Source: Synergistaceae bacterium (GTDB lineage Bacteria > Synergistota > Synergistia > Synergistales > Aminobacteriaceae). Taken from it: DNA of 10,478 nt. Numbering within the stretch: position 1 is the first letter of the stretch; every line of letters starts with the position of its first letter. Position numbers and translations under genes: made by a program. Below, one piece after another: positions 1 through 7,356 of the stretch. The notes under the pieces were generated by a model. The model was not told the DNA's origin and made no database searches. It saw only the letters and a list, made by a program, of their open reading frames with translations. Location of the stretch: assembly GCA_017458545.1 (NCBI GenBank), contig JAFTBA010000098.1, forward strand, positions 1-10,478, read 5' to 3'.

Positions 1-1260
1 GAAGACTGCGTGATGTGCAACACTGTTTTTGAATACGAGACCGAGATAAGCGGTAAACTTCTTGAGGAAATGAATAACGCGGAATTACCGCCGAGAATTG
101 AACCGTTACCCTTACCAGAAAAAATTGAAGCTAAGCCCGTTACAGCTCTTGAAGTTCCGAAGCCCGAACCGCTCAAGCCTGTAGTGCCTGAGCCTGAGCC
201 GACAGTACAGGAGACATCACCGCCCCCCAAGCGCAAACGTCCGCCTATGAGGGATGATGTTTTTCTGGAACTCTGCAGGTCAGGCGATGCTGAAAAAATT
301 GAAGAGGCAATAACAGACAACGGCGCGAATATCAACGCTAAAGGCAAAGACGGCAGAACGCCTTTGATTGAGGCAACATACAGCGGAAAGGCAGGAGCAG
401 TAGAAGTTCTTTTGCAGTATGGTGCAGATGTCCACGAAAAAGACAATGAAGGGCGTACTGCTTTAATGTCGGCAAATAATGCGGAAGTTGCGGAAGTTCT
501 TTGGGAATACGGAGCTGATATTAACCCTCAGGACTTAATCAATGCAGCAGATAAAGGATACTCAGATGTAGCAGAATGTTTCCTGAAACACGGTGTTCAT
601 ATTGCTGATATTAATGCTGCTTTGTTAAAGTCAGTAAGTGAAGAACGTATAAAACTCGCTGAATTTCTCCTGAAACACGAGGCTGACGTCAACGCTAAGA
701 ACAATAAAGGCAATACGGCTTTAATGATGGCAGCAGAGAAAGGCCGTGCAAAAGTCGTTGAAGTCCTCCTGAAGCACGGGGCTGACATCAACGCTAAGAA
801 CAATGGCGGCGATACGGCTTTGTGGCTGGCAGCAGATAAAGGTTACTCAGAAGTCGCTGAACTGCTCATGAAGAACGGAGCTGATGCAGATGTAAATGCA
901 GCTTTGATAGATGCAACGTTAAGGAAATCCAAACAGGCTGCTGAATTTTTCCGTACGCATGGAGCTGATGTTAAAGTTGCAGAAATCGCTGAATTTCTCC
1001 GTAATAACCATGCTGCTGATGTCAAAGCTAAAAACAATGACGGCGAGACGGCTTTAGTGTGGGCAGCAAAGAAAGGCTATGCAGAAGTCGCTGAACTACT
1101 CCTGAAGCACGGGGCTGGTGTCAACGCTAAGGACAAACAAGGCTATACGGCTTTAATGAGGGCAGCAAAGAAAGGCCATGCAGATGTTGCTAAACTCCTT
1201 CGTAATCCCCCGAAGCCTGAAAAACCAAAAAGAGGTCTGTTCGGTTTCCTGTTCGGATAA
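1..1260 (+). CDS. Ankyrin-repeat protein with proline-rich linker, 5' end cut by window edge
   Basis: The frame is open to the left edge. The first possible start inside the window is GTG at 10, but there is no room to see a ribosome site, and the codons before it read Glu-Asp-Cys. The resulting Cys-X-X-Cys (EDCVMCN) looks like the second knuckle of a small zinc ribbon whose first half would lie just upstream, so the true start is probably outside. Numbering from 10: residues 1-25 are polar, 26-80 are rich in Pro, Glu and Lys (a flexible linker), and about 83-400 hold ankyrin repeats of 33 residues with the usual G-x-T-A-L / A-A-x-x-G / L-L-x-x-G-A-D pattern. Repeats near 150-210 and 290-340 are degenerate or shortened. 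The C-terminus ends in a basic patch and a short hydrophobic tail (GLFGFLFG). Ankyrin repeats bind proteins; the partner is unknown. There is no signal peptide in the visible part, so its cell location is open. A hairpin terminator follows at 1419. Confidence 0.85.
   Translation, partial: EDCVMCNTVFEYETEISGKLLEEMNNAELPPRIEPLPLPEKIEAKPVTALEVPKPEPLKPVVPEPEPTVQETSPPPKRKRPPMRDDVFLELCRSGDAEKIEEAITDNGANINAKGKDGRTPLIEATYSGKAGAVEVLLQYGADVHEKDNEGRTALMSANNAEVAEVLWEYGADINPQDLINAADKGYSDVAECFLKHGVHIADINAALLKSVSEERIKLAEFLLKHEADVNAKNNKGNTALMMAAEKGRAKVVEVLLKHGADINAKNNGGDTALWLAADKGYSEVAELLMKNGADADVNAALIDATLRKSKQAAEFFRTHGADVKVAEIAEFLRNNHAADVKAKNNDGETALVWAAKKGYAEVAELLLKHGAGVNAKDKQGYTALMRAAKKGHADVAKLLRNPPKPEKPKRGLFGFLFG
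667..1197 (+). repeat. Near-identical 99-bp ankyrin-coding repeat units
   Basis: Ankyrin units are alike in DNA as well as in protein. The unit starting at 667 (CTCCTGAA) and the next starting at 766 are exactly 99 bp apart and share long identical stretches, such as CAACGCTAAGAACAAT. A third close copy starts at 1099. Copies between about 870 and 1040 are diverged and irregular in length. This pattern indicates recent duplication of units by recombination or slippage rather than only selection on the protein. Confidence 0.75.
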
Positions 1261-1418
1261 GAAGCAAAAGGCTGAATCAGAAATCCACTCCCCTCAACAC
1301 CAACTGCCTCACTGAAAATTCAGCCTGTGAATTTTTCTCATGCAACTGAGGCTTCACTCATGAGACGCGCCGAAAGATACTCGAACATCTTAACGTCAGG
1401 TGTAATCCTGTAATCACT
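1261..1418. other. Intergenic stretch after the ankyrin gene, no gene seen
   Basis: No reading frame with a ribosome site is visible. There is an 8-bp inverted repeat (GGCTGAAT at 1270-1277 and ATTCAGCC at 1318-1325) with a 40-base loop, and a small perfect palindrome CTCATGAG at 1357-1364. Neither is followed by a T-run, so I do not call them terminators. They may shape the 3' end of the ankyrin mRNA or mean nothing. Confidence 0.4.
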
Positions 1419-1451
1419 AAATACCTTCAGCCGGGAGCTGAGGGTATTTTT
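1419..1451 (+). terminator. Rho-independent terminator after the ankyrin gene
   Basis: A 12-bp stem pairs AAATACCTTCAG (1419-1430) with CTGAGGGTATTT (1438-1449), with one G-T wobble and a 7-base loop CCGGGAG; a run of five T follows at 1447-1451. It lies 160 bases after the ankyrin stop and before the restriction-modification remnant, so it separates the two units. The stem is nearly symmetrical, with A residues on the 5' side, so it could also work weakly on the minus strand. Confidence 0.75.
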
Positions 1452-1513
1452 ATACTGCTGTGTTAAGATTAGGTGACTCGCTGTAAAATTTCGGCAGGAG
1501 GGATTTTTGCCAA

Positions 1514-1624
1514 ATGAATTATTGGACGCAGCAGAGCATAGAATTTGCAGGACAGAGAAATTATCCTGATGAATTATTCAAGTTTTTACCCTTTGTGAGT
1601 TCTTATATTCATTGTAAATGCTGA
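1514..1624 (+). pseudogene. Truncated N-terminal remnant of a type II restriction endonuclease
   Basis: ATG at 1514 follows a strong ribosome site AGGAGGG (1496-1502 region) by about 11 bases and opens a 36-codon frame ending with TGA at 1622. The first 24 or so residues (MNYWTQQSIEFAGQRNY, then DELFK) resemble, from memory, the N-terminus of a family of type II restriction endonucleases that sit beside methyltransferases of the type found directly downstream. The last dozen residues (after FLPF) no longer look like that family. The frame is the same as that of the methyltransferase at 1646, with one stop and seven codons between them. The likely history is an internal deletion that removed almost all of the nuclease and the original gene junction. 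The alternative is a small unrelated ORF; the good ribosome site and adjacency argue against that. A TTG at 1507 with the same ribosome site gives only a 20-codon frame. Confidence 0.5.
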
Positions 1625-1645
1625 AACTTTTTTTTTGACGGCAAA

Positions 1646-2734
1646 TTGCTCCGTGATGATATTCTCCAAAAAGCCCGTAACATTTCGGGGCAGTTCAGTC
1701 TAATTCTTAATGAGGCTGAAAATTATTTGTTCAAGGCCGATAACTTCACAGCTATGTCAGTCATGTTGAAATCCCATCGTGAAAAAATTGACCTCGTTTA
1801 TACTGATCCTCCGTTTAATACAATGCAGGACTTTTATATTTCAGACGGCAGAGCTAATTCAGTGAGTCACGTTAAATCACGGAAAGCATATGCCGACAAA
1901 ATGCCCCTCGAAAAATTCCTTGCATTTCTCCGCGAAAGGCTCATATTAATTCATGAGCTTTTGTCCGAAAGAGGATCGCTTTATCTTCACATTGACTGCA
2001 AGACAGGGCATTACGTCAAAATAATTCTTGACGAAATTTTCGGAGCTGACAACTTCATGAATGACATAGCACGCATAAAATCTAATCCCAAAAATTTTTA
2101 CCGCCGTGCTTGGGGAAACGAACGCGATATGATTTTGTTCTACGTCAAAAATTCAGCCCTCAACATCTGGAATGACATCAAATCACCCCTCAATAACTCC
2201 GAAATTTCACGCCTCTTCCCGAAAACTGACCCTGACGGAAGACGTTATACTACTGTTCCGCTTCATGCTCCAGGCGAAACTCAGGGCGTTACGGGTCAGG
2301 TTTGGCGGAATATCCCCGTTCCTTCGGGAAGGCATTGGCGTACAGACCCTGCACAGTTCGATATACTTGACGCTCAGGGGCGTATCGAATGGTCCTCAAC
2401 AGGTAACCCCAGAATCAAAAAATATGCTGATGAACATGAGGGCAGCAAAATTCAGGATGTATGGACGTTCAAAGACCCTCAGAGTCCCGTTTACCCTACT
2501 GAAAAAAATCATGACATGTTAAAACTCATCATCGCTCAGTCATCATTGCCCGAAAGCATAATCCTTGACCCTTTCGCAGGAAGCGGAACAACATTAACAT
2601 GCGCTGACGAATTAGGCAGAAAATTTATCGGCATTGACCGCTCCGAAGAGGCAGTGAGAATTATGCTTGAGAGGCTTACAGGTGAATATAAATTTGTTGA
2701 CTTGGAGAAGACACTGAAAAATTCTTCGGACTGA
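1646..2734 (+). CDS. Site-specific DNA methyltransferase, beta class (N6-adenine or N4-cytosine)
   Basis: It transfers a methyl group from S-adenosylmethionine to an exocyclic amino group in a specific DNA site, in the cytoplasm. The 362-residue product carries the catalytic motif IV TDPPF at 53-57 and the AdoMet-binding motif I DPFAGSGTT at 308-316, followed by GIDRSEEAV near 329-337. Motif IV before motif I is the beta-class order, with the target-recognition region expected between them (about 110-300). DPPF fits adenine or N4-cytosine methylation; the target site cannot be read from sequence. The start is uncertain: TTG 1646 has only a weak GACGG before it, but it sits in the same AAATTG context as other starts here, and the next in-frame ATG is at 1754, still upstream of motif IV. 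The frame is closed by TGA at 1622. The core looks intact and complete. Its nuclease partner appears reduced to a remnant, so it may now act as an orphan methylase, perhaps translated by coupling from the remnant's ribosome site. Confidence 0.9.
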   Translation: MLRDDILQKARNISGQFSLILNEAENYLFKADNFTAMSVMLKSHREKIDLVYTDPPFNTMQDFYISDGRANSVSHVKSRKAYADKMPLEKFLAFLRERLILIHELLSERGSLYLHIDCKTGHYVKIILDEIFGADNFMNDIARIKSNPKNFYRRAWGNERDMILFYVKNSALNIWNDIKSPLNNSEISRLFPKTDPDGRRYTTVPLHAPGETQGVTGQVWRNIPVPSGRHWRTDPAQFDILDAQGRIEWSSTGNPRIKKYADEHEGSKIQDVWTFKDPQSPVYPTEKNHDMLKLIIAQSSLPESIILDPFAGSGTTLTCADELGRKFIGIDRSEEAVRIMLERLTGEYKFVDLEKTLKNSSD

Positions 2735-2752
2735 CTCCCTGATTCAATTCAA

Positions 2753-2780
2753 GCTGTAGAAATACGCTGTAGAAATTTCT
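2753..2780. repeat. Direct repeat and palindrome upstream of the ABC operon
   Basis: GCTGTAGAAAT occurs twice with a 13-base period (2753-2763 and 2766-2776). The second copy runs into the perfect 10-bp palindrome AGAAATTTCT (2771-2780). The position just upstream of, and overlapping, the candidate promoter makes this a possible regulator-binding site, but it matches no operator I know, including Fur boxes. Confidence 0.4.
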
Positions 2781-2796
2781 TCCTTACGTGTAAAAT
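2768..2796 (+). promoter_or_regulatory. Candidate promoter of the ABC importer operon
   Basis: TAAAAT at 2791-2796 is a fair -10 hexamer preceded by TG, and TGTAGA at 2768-2773 is a weak -35 (3 of 6) at 17-base spacing. It lies about 60 bases before the binding-protein start, which has the ribosome site AGGAGG at 2842-2847. No better promoter is visible between the methyltransferase stop and the gene. Confidence 0.3.
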
Positions 2797-2858
2797 ATTT
2801 CCCATCAGTAAAAATTCACAAGCACCAAAATTTATATCGTCAGGAGGATTTTTTCATA

Positions 2859-3860
2859 ATGAAAAAGTTTGCGTTCGCTCTTGTTCTGGTCATGATGTTC
2901 TCGGTCATGGCCTCCGCTGCTGAGGTCGTTAAGGCCTACACAACAATGGAAGAACCTCTCGCTAAAGCCCTGTTCGATGCTTTCGAGGCCGATACAGGTA
3001 TCAAAGTCGAATGGGTCAGGCTCTCAGGCGGTGAGGCTATCGCACGTCTCGAAGCTGAACGCGCTAACCCTCAGGCTTCAATCTGGGTCGGCGGTGTAGG
3101 CACTCAGCATATTGAGGCAAAATTACGCGGCCTCTCAACACCTTACCGTTCGCGCGCAAGAGGCAGTATCCCGGCAAAATACAGAGACCCCGAAGACTAT
3201 TGGACGGGACTCTATGTCGGCCCTATAGCTTTCTGCATGAACACTGAACGCGCTAAGGAATTGGGACTCGACATGCCCAAAAGCTGGGCAGATCTCCTCA
3301 AGCCCGAATACGCCAAGAAAATCAGAGTCGCTCACCCAAGCACTTCAGGTACTGCCTACAACATGATTACTACTGTCATCAGAATCTTTAACGGCGATGA
3401 GGATAAAGCGTTTGCTTACTTCAAGGATTTAGCTAAGTCGGTTGAACAGTTCACGCGTTCAGGTTCGGCTCCGGGTAAGTCATGCGCTCTCGGTGAAATC
3501 CCTATTGCAATCGGTTACCTTCACGACCAGATTAAATTACAGCGTGAGGGCGCAAAGATTGAGATAGCTATTCCGTCAGACGGTACCGGCTTCGAAACAG
3601 CTTCAATGTCAATCCTCAAAGGCGGCCCGGACTCTCTCAATGCCAAAAAACTCTATGACTGGGTACTCGGTCAGAAAGCTATGGACATCATCGCTAAATG
3701 GTATGTCATTCCGTTATCAGATAAAGCTACTCCGACCGATACAGGATTCTCACTCGCTAATATGCACCTCGTTAATCAGGATGACCAGTGGGACGCTGCT
3801 AACAAAGAACGTCTCCTCGAACGCTGGAACAAAGAAATTTCAACTGCTCCCGAAAAGTAA
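2859..3860 (+). CDS. Periplasmic solute-binding protein of an FbpA/AfuA-type ABC importer
   Basis: This captures the ligand in the periplasm and delivers it to the permease encoded next. The 333-residue product starts with a signal peptide (basic MKK, hydrophobic core, cleavage after ASA at 18-20) and no lipobox cysteine, so a soluble periplasmic protein is expected. The mature part is a two-lobe type 2 binding protein; family-like stretches are STSGTAYN at 161-168, SGSAPGK at 201-207, GYLHD at 219-223 and PSDGTGFE at 239-246, the last two resembling AfuA-like members. The adjacent Tyr pair that binds iron in FbpA is not evident near 219, so ferric iron is not assured; members of this family also take hexose phosphates or phosphonates. 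ATG 2859 follows AGGAGG at 2842-2847, an 11-base gap. The hairpin just after the stop fits higher expression of this gene than of the permease. Confidence 0.88.
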   Translation: MKKFAFALVLVMMFSVMASAAEVVKAYTTMEEPLAKALFDAFEADTGIKVEWVRLSGGEAIARLEAERANPQASIWVGGVGTQHIEAKLRGLSTPYRSRARGSIPAKYRDPEDYWTGLYVGPIAFCMNTERAKELGLDMPKSWADLLKPEYAKKIRVAHPSTSGTAYNMITTVIRIFNGDEDKAFAYFKDLAKSVEQFTRSGSAPGKSCALGEIPIAIGYLHDQIKLQREGAKIEIAIPSDGTGFETASMSILKGGPDSLNAKKLYDWVLGQKAMDIIAKWYVIPLSDKATPTDTGFSLANMHLVNQDDQWDAANKERLLERWNKEISTAPEK

Positions 3861-3873
3861 CACAATCATTCTC

Positions 3874-3910
3874 AGCCTCCTGTAATAATTTTTTTGCAGG
3901 GGGCTTCTTT
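3874..3910 (+). terminator. Hairpin between binding-protein and permease genes (partial terminator or mRNA stabiliser)
   Basis: AGCCTCCTG (3874-3882) pairs with CAGGGGGCT (3897-3905) over 9 bp with one wobble; the 14-base loop is T-rich and TTCTTT follows. The T-tract is imperfect. Because the permease and ATPase need transcripts from upstream, partial read-through is the likely behaviour, as often seen after binding-protein genes of ABC importers. Confidence 0.55.
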
Positions 3911-3915
3911 ATGTA

Positions 3916-3922
3916 AAGGAGG
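3916..3922 (+). promoter_or_regulatory. Ribosome binding site that fixes the permease start
   Basis: AAGGAGG lies 7 bases before TTG at 3930. An earlier in-frame TTG at 3894 falls inside the loop of the preceding hairpin and has no ribosome site, so 3930 is the better start and shortens the longest frame by 12 codons. Confidence 0.85.
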
Positions 3923-3929
3923 TCTGAAA

Positions 3930-6134
3930 TTGAACAAACGGCTCATTAATTTTCTTGTAACTCTTTTGTTCGTCGTACTCGTAGGGTACTGGATATATTC
4001 AAGCGTCAGTGATGAGTTCCTCAAACAAACCGCTGACTCTCAGCGCAGAACTGTTGAAACAGTCGCAGCAGGTTACCCCTCAGGCAATGACGAGGTAACA
4101 GAATGGCTGAACCGCCTCGCTGAAGACTCCAACACTTACAAAATCGCATTCGTTCCCGAACTCCCAATGCCTAACGAAAAATTATTGTCAACTCCGAAAG
4201 GAGATAACGAACTCGCTAAACTTACTGAAGATTTTGCGCTTGACCCCGAGTTCGCTAAAGGTTTCGACAATGCCGCCTATGAGGAAGTCTACAAAAGTTC
4301 ACGCAACTGGACCGTAGGCTCAAAGGAGGAACAGGCGTTATTCTTCGCACCCGCCGTTGACATTAAGACTCACGATGTCGAAGGAGTGTTAGTGTTCTCG
4401 TTCAGCACTGAGGGCGAAAGGAATTTCATGCGTATGATGAACACTCTGTTTTTCTGCGCGTTCGTACTGTTTGCCGTAGTAATATGGCAGCTCATGATGA
4501 GCAGAGATCCGATTGTAGGTTTCGCACTGGCAGGACTCTTCCTGATGACGCTGATATTCGTTGCTTATCCGCTGTTCGAGGCATTAAGACTCTCATTCCT
4601 TGAGAACGGCAAATTTTCCCTCTCAACATGGAAAACTATACTCAACTCAGAAGGTTACATGTCGGCATTATGGGGAAGTCTTAAACTCGGCTGCTGGACT
4701 GCAACGTTCTCAACGCTCGTAGGATTCCTGTTTGCGTTCGTTGTCTCACGGACAAATGCCCCGTGCAAAAAGCTAATCTCAACAATGGGAGTCCTACCCG
4801 TAATATCTCCTCCGTTCTCATTGACCCTCTCAATAATCTTGCTGTTCGGCAACAACGGACTGATTACGAGATGGCTGAGGGTTATAGGACTGGACTTCTC
4901 AATTTACGGACTGCCCGGACTCGTTTTGGTGCAGACTATGGGAATGTTCCCGATTGCGTTTTTGACACTGGGAGGAGTTTTGCAGGCAATCGACTCAACG
5001 TTTGAGGAGGCATCATTGAACCTTTCGGCAGGAAGATTTCAGACGTTCAGCAAAATCACTCTTCCTCTCGCAGTGCCGGGCATCCTCAGCGCGTGGCTGT
5101 TGGTGTTCACAACATCGCTGGCTGATTTCGCTAACCCTCTGTTACTCGCAGGAGACCTGAAAGTCTTATCGCTTGAGTCTTACATTGAGGTTACCGGAAT
5201 GAACAGGCTAGGACACGGCGCAGCATTATCGATACTGTTACTGCTGCCGACATTAACGGCGTTCTTGGCTCAGCGTTTCTGGGTAGCTAAACGCTCTTAC
5301 GTTACAGTAACGGGCAAACCTTCAGGACGTATTACCGAGCTTACTACACCTATTGTGCGGAGGATTTTAACGGGAATAATCTTCGTGATAATTTTCTTCC
5401 TCATAATGCTCTACGGCACTATCTTCGCAGGGTGTTTCGTCAAAAACTGGGGCATTGATTACACGTTCAGCCTTGAGAATATTACTGAGGCTATAACACG
5501 TTCAACCGATGCTTTGTTCGACACTGTTACTCTCGCGGCAATAGCTACGCCTATCGCAGGAATTATCGCAATGATAGCGGCACTGCTCATAGTCAGAAGG
5601 AAATTTCACGGCAAAAAGCTGCTCGAAATGTTACTGATGACACCGTTCGCATTGCCAGGGACATTGCTCGGTATAAGCTACATACTTGCGTTCAACCATG
5701 CACCTATAATTCTCGTCGGAACCGCCGCTATAATCATCATCAACTATGTTATCCGTGAGCTTCCCGTAGGAATTGAAGGGGGTATAGCTTCACTGAGACA
5801 GATAGACCCTTCGATTGAGGAGGCTGCTACCGATTTGGGAGCGGATCAGGCTACAGTGTTCAGGACGATAGTGCTGCCGCTGGTGCGTCCTGCGTTCCTG
5901 TCGAGTCTGTCGTATACGTTCGTGCGTTCAATGACGGCTGTGAGTGCTGTAATCTTCCTGATTTCGGCGAAATGGTATCACATCACAGTGTTAATCTATA
6001 ACTTCTCGGAGAACCTGAGATTCGGACTTGCGAGCGTATTGTCAACCGTGTTAATCATAATAGTATTCGGAGCGTTCGGAATAATGAGGCTGTTAGTGCG
6101 TGAGAATACTAACCTGATGAAAAACGTAACGTAA
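3930..6134 (+). CDS. ABC importer permease, fused two-domain FbpB/AfuB type with an N-terminal extracytoplasmic domain
   Basis: This forms the inner-membrane channel of the importer. The 734-residue product contains two permease domains in one chain, each with a coupling-loop EAA motif: EEASLNLSAG at 359-368 and EEAATDLGA at 630-638, both followed by a hydrophobic LPL stretch. Such fusion is normal for the iron/hexose-phosphate family and removes the need for a second permease gene. At the N-terminus one membrane segment (about 7-24) is followed by roughly 140 polar residues, rich in acidic and aromatic positions, and then a second membrane segment (about 171-190). This region should face the periplasm and I cannot assign it to a known domain. 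The permease core begins near 195. It starts 69 bases after the binding-protein stop and is followed by the ATPase gene after 91 bases. Family is certain; substrate is not. Confidence 0.9.
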   Translation: MNKRLINFLVTLLFVVLVGYWIYSSVSDEFLKQTADSQRRTVETVAAGYPSGNDEVTEWLNRLAEDSNTYKIAFVPELPMPNEKLLSTPKGDNELAKLTEDFALDPEFAKGFDNAAYEEVYKSSRNWTVGSKEEQALFFAPAVDIKTHDVEGVLVFSFSTEGERNFMRMMNTLFFCAFVLFAVVIWQLMMSRDPIVGFALAGLFLMTLIFVAYPLFEALRLSFLENGKFSLSTWKTILNSEGYMSALWGSLKLGCWTATFSTLVGFLFAFVVSRTNAPCKKLISTMGVLPVISPPFSLTLSIILLFGNNGLITRWLRVIGLDFSIYGLPGLVLVQTMGMFPIAFLTLGGVLQAIDSTFEEASLNLSAGRFQTFSKITLPLAVPGILSAWLLVFTTSLADFANPLLLAGDLKVLSLESYIEVTGMNRLGHGAALSILLLLPTLTAFLAQRFWVAKRSYVTVTGKPSGRITELTTPIVRRILTGIIFVIIFFLIMLYGTIFAGCFVKNWGIDYTFSLENITEAITRSTDALFDTVTLAAIATPIAGIIAMIAALLIVRRKFHGKKLLEMLLMTPFALPGTLLGISYILAFNHAPIILVGTAAIIIINYVIRELPVGIEGGIASLRQIDPSIEEAATDLGADQATVFRTIVLPLVRPAFLSSLSYTFVRSMTAVSAVIFLISAKWYHITVLIYNFSENLRFGLASVLSTVLIIIVFGAFGIMRLLVRENTNLMKNVT

Positions 6135-6137
6135 AGA

Positions 6138-6177
6138 CTAGGGATTAGGGGACAGGGGATAGGGAGTAGGGAGTAGG
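6138..6177. repeat. G-rich degenerate heptamer repeat between permease and ATPase genes
   Basis: Units close to TAGGGAT / AGGGAGT repeat with about a 7-base period from 6138 to 6177, on the G-rich strand here. It holds six G-runs of three or more, so a G-quadruplex in DNA or mRNA is conceivable. An 11-base match (AGGGGATAGGG at 6154-6164) occurs in reverse complement at 8324-8334 inside another gene. It resembles the short tandem heptamer repeats known from several bacterial genomes. Confidence 0.7.
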
Positions 6178-6225
6178 TTTCTCTGTTCCTCTGTCATTTT
6201 GATTGAAGAAAGGAGTTAAACGAAA

Positions 6226-7323
6226 TTGGCGAGTAAATCAGTAACCTTCGACAACATAAAAAAGATATTCAGAGACCCTCAGTCGGGTCAGGACGTTGCA
6301 GCAGTAGCAGGAGTATCATTCAGGCTTGAACCGGGCGAACTGGTAACACTGTTAGGGCCTTCAGGGTGCGGAAAGTCAACGATTCTGAGAATGCTCTCAG
6401 GGTTTGAACAGCCTACTTCAGGCAAAATCATGATAGGCGATAACGATGTAACCAACACTCCGCCTAACAAGCGCGATACTGCAATGGTCTTCCAGAGTTA
6501 CGGGTTATTTCCTCACATGAACGTTGCCGATAATGTAGGCTACGGGTTAAAACTGAGGAAAGTACCCCAGAAAGAAATTGATGAAAAAGTCCAGAGATTC
6601 CTCGAAATGGTAGGGCTTGGCCAAATGGGTAAGCGTCCTCCTTCAAGACTCTCAGGAGGCCAGCAGCAGAGAGTAGCACTTGCGAGGAGTCTCATCGTTG
6701 AACCGTCAGTGCTGTTACTCGATGAGCCGTTGAGCAATCTTGATGCACTTTTGCGCGAACAGATGAGGGTAGAGATTCGCAGACTCCAGAAATCACTCGG
6801 AATAACTGCAATGTATGTTACTCATGACAGAGTCGAAGCGATGAGTTTGTCTGACAGAATCATAGTGATGAAACTCGGACACATAATCCAGATAGGAACT
6901 CCGAGCGATATTTACAGAGACCCTGTAGACACGTTTGTTGCGGGGTTCGTAGGGAAAGTAGCGTTTTTTCCTTGCGAGGTCAAAGGGATTGACGGTGAGT
7001 GCCATGTTGAGGTTAAAGGGCAGGGCTTCACAGCTCCGAGATGGTCCGATAAGCTCAAGGCAGGCGATAAGGCGTTGGTGATGGCAAGACCTGAGTCGCT
7101 TTCTGTAGGTGAACCCGGTGCAGGAGTTGAGGACGGTATCGTTACGGCCAACATTTATTTGGGTAACAGCGTTGAGACTTGGGTTAAGACTGATTTGGGG
7201 AACGTACTCGTTCAGATAGACAACCCCGATGTCAAAAAGATTTGGGCTGAGGGCGAGAAAGTTTCATTGTCGTTTGACCCGTCATTGACTAAGGTACTTG
7301 TAGATGATTTGGAGAAAGCGTAA
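6226..7323 (+). CDS. ABC importer ATPase, FbpC/AfuC/PotA-like
   Basis: This hydrolyses ATP on the cytoplasmic face to drive the importer encoded upstream. The 365-residue product has Walker A GPSGCGKST at 44-52, Q-loop Gln 90, signature LSGGQQQ at 142-148, Walker B VLLLDEP at 162-168, D-loop SNLD at 170-173 and the switch His at 200. The C-terminal part from about 243 is the beta-rich TOBE-type regulatory region typical of importers for oligosaccharides, polyamines and iron; length is normal for that group. After the switch His the usual Gln in THDQ is Arg (THDRVEAM), a small deviation. Start TTG 6226 follows AGGAG at 6211-6215 by 10 bases; there is no closer ATG. It belongs to the same operon as 2859-6134, though the 91-base gap with the G-rich repeat is wider than usual. 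A hairpin follows the stop. Confidence 0.93.
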   Translation: MASKSVTFDNIKKIFRDPQSGQDVAAVAGVSFRLEPGELVTLLGPSGCGKSTILRMLSGFEQPTSGKIMIGDNDVTNTPPNKRDTAMVFQSYGLFPHMNVADNVGYGLKLRKVPQKEIDEKVQRFLEMVGLGQMGKRPPSRLSGGQQQRVALARSLIVEPSVLLLDEPLSNLDALLREQMRVEIRRLQKSLGITAMYVTHDRVEAMSLSDRIIVMKLGHIIQIGTPSDIYRDPVDTFVAGFVGKVAFFPCEVKGIDGECHVEVKGQGFTAPRWSDKLKAGDKALVMARPESLSVGEPGAGVEDGIVTANIYLGNSVETWVKTDLGNVLVQIDNPDVKKIWAEGEKVSLSFDPSLTKVLVDDLEKA

Positions 7324-7328
7324 ACTGA

Positions 7329-7356
7329 AATACCGCTGTTTTAGGACGGCGGTATT
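7329..7356 (+). terminator. Hairpin at the end of the ABC operon
   Basis: AATACCGCTGT (7329-7339) pairs with ACGGCGGTATT (7346-7356) over 11 bp with one wobble and a 6-base loop. The following bases (GCATTCTATTT) form only a weak T-tract, so termination may be partial and some transcripts may continue into the SPFH gene 30 bases on. Confidence 0.6.

Noticed and set aside
1360..1413. 17-codon frame beginning ATGAGACGC in the gap after the ankyrin gene
   Set aside because: Short and without a ribosome site; it could be a gene scrap, but nothing supports a product.
2172..2522. 116-codon open frame on the + strand
   Set aside because: It overlaps the methyltransferase in another frame, between clear motifs of that enzyme, and has no recognisable domain.
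2735..2858. Fur box upstream of the ABC operon
   Set aside because: No sequence close to the GATAATGATAATCATTATC type is present; only the unrelated AGAAATTTCT palindrome is seen.
3894..3929. Upstream TTG start for the permease
   Set aside because: It falls in the loop of the intergenic hairpin and lacks a ribosome site, whereas TTG 3930 has AAGGAGG at 7 bases.
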